Below, one piece after another: positions 63,973-64,000 of a DNA stretch of 64,000 nucleotides. The translations under genes were made by a program, and so were the position numbers. The DNA lies in NCBI GenBank assembly GCA_002842205.1, contig PHCI01000001.1, positions 186,001 through 250,000 of the forward strand, written 5' to 3'. This DNA is from Betaproteobacteria bacterium HGW-Betaproteobacteria-3 (lineage in GTDB: Bacteria; Pseudomonadota; Gammaproteobacteria; Burkholderiales; Burkholderiaceae_C). Each line of letters starts with the position of its first letter. Positions within the stretch are counted from its first letter, which is position 1. The notes beneath the pieces are model-generated. The model saw only the letters and a list, made by a program, of their open reading frames with translations, was not told the origin of the DNA and searched no databases.

Positions 63973-64000
63973 GCGTGGGTACCCGGCAAAGGGCACCTGC

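Overview
The window comes from a GC-rich chromosome, most likely a betaproteobacterium of the Comamonadaceae (Burkholderiales). This is inferred from gene content: tandem Gram-negative porins with a shared signal peptide, a form IC RuBisCO operon with CbbX and CbbY, a type II secretion cluster with divergent gspC, Coq7, and family-style intergenic repeats. No rRNA, tRNA, CRISPR array, prophage or intact insertion sequence was seen.

Layout. 1-2392: end of a gluconokinase gene, a metallo-beta-lactamase-fold protein and a DUF6279 lipoprotein. 2391-9103: glmU and glmS (UDP-GlcNAc synthesis), separated by an accessory block with a HEPN/zinc-ribbon protein, a RelE/ParE toxin-antitoxin pair, an EamA exporter and an Lrp regulator. 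9173-9825: VapBC. 9917-14152: an L,D-transpeptidase, then a three-gene overlapping operon of an AMP/thymidine phosphorylase-like enzyme, a PRPP synthetase-like enzyme and a DUF3047 protein. 14161-19889: a copper-handling island (CusF-like protein, cupredoxin, multicopper oxidase and TolC-like protein, divergent from a CopRS-type two-component system). 19901-23767: a cysteine-less IscR-like Rrf2 regulator, an NhaR-like LysR regulator, a glutathione transferase and a Bcr/CflA drug exporter.

23803-31752: Calvin-cycle locus cbbR / cbbL-S-X-Y-F-P-A, divergent about an AT-rich operator region, followed by queC. 32749-37469: a Tat-exported nitroreductase-like lipoprotein with a TetR regulator and two matching operators, an SbmA/BacA-type ABC transporter and a cytosolic 5'-nucleotidase. 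37693-49515: a type II secretion cluster (gspG-H-I-J-K-L-M-N-D-E-F on the minus strand, gspC divergent). 49536-56581: a cNMP/CBS/DUF294 protein, a DnaQ-like exonuclease, cobT, ilvA with a probable small RNA or attenuator leader, an OsmC protein and coq7. 56936-63899: five consecutive paralogous porins, most followed by a strong hairpin terminator.

The least explained signal is two repeat families. Family A is a ~65-bp interspersed element, nine copies here. Most copies sit at gene ends and operon junctions, but two lie in frame inside glmU and the ABC transporter gene, and one supplies the C-terminus of the Lrp protein. Family B is an ~84-90-bp GC-rich unit found in this window only at four junctions in and beside the type II secretion cluster. 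At gspK and gspH it is read in frame straight into the prepilin signal. Calls rest on reading the sequence and on remembered family features; no database search was run.
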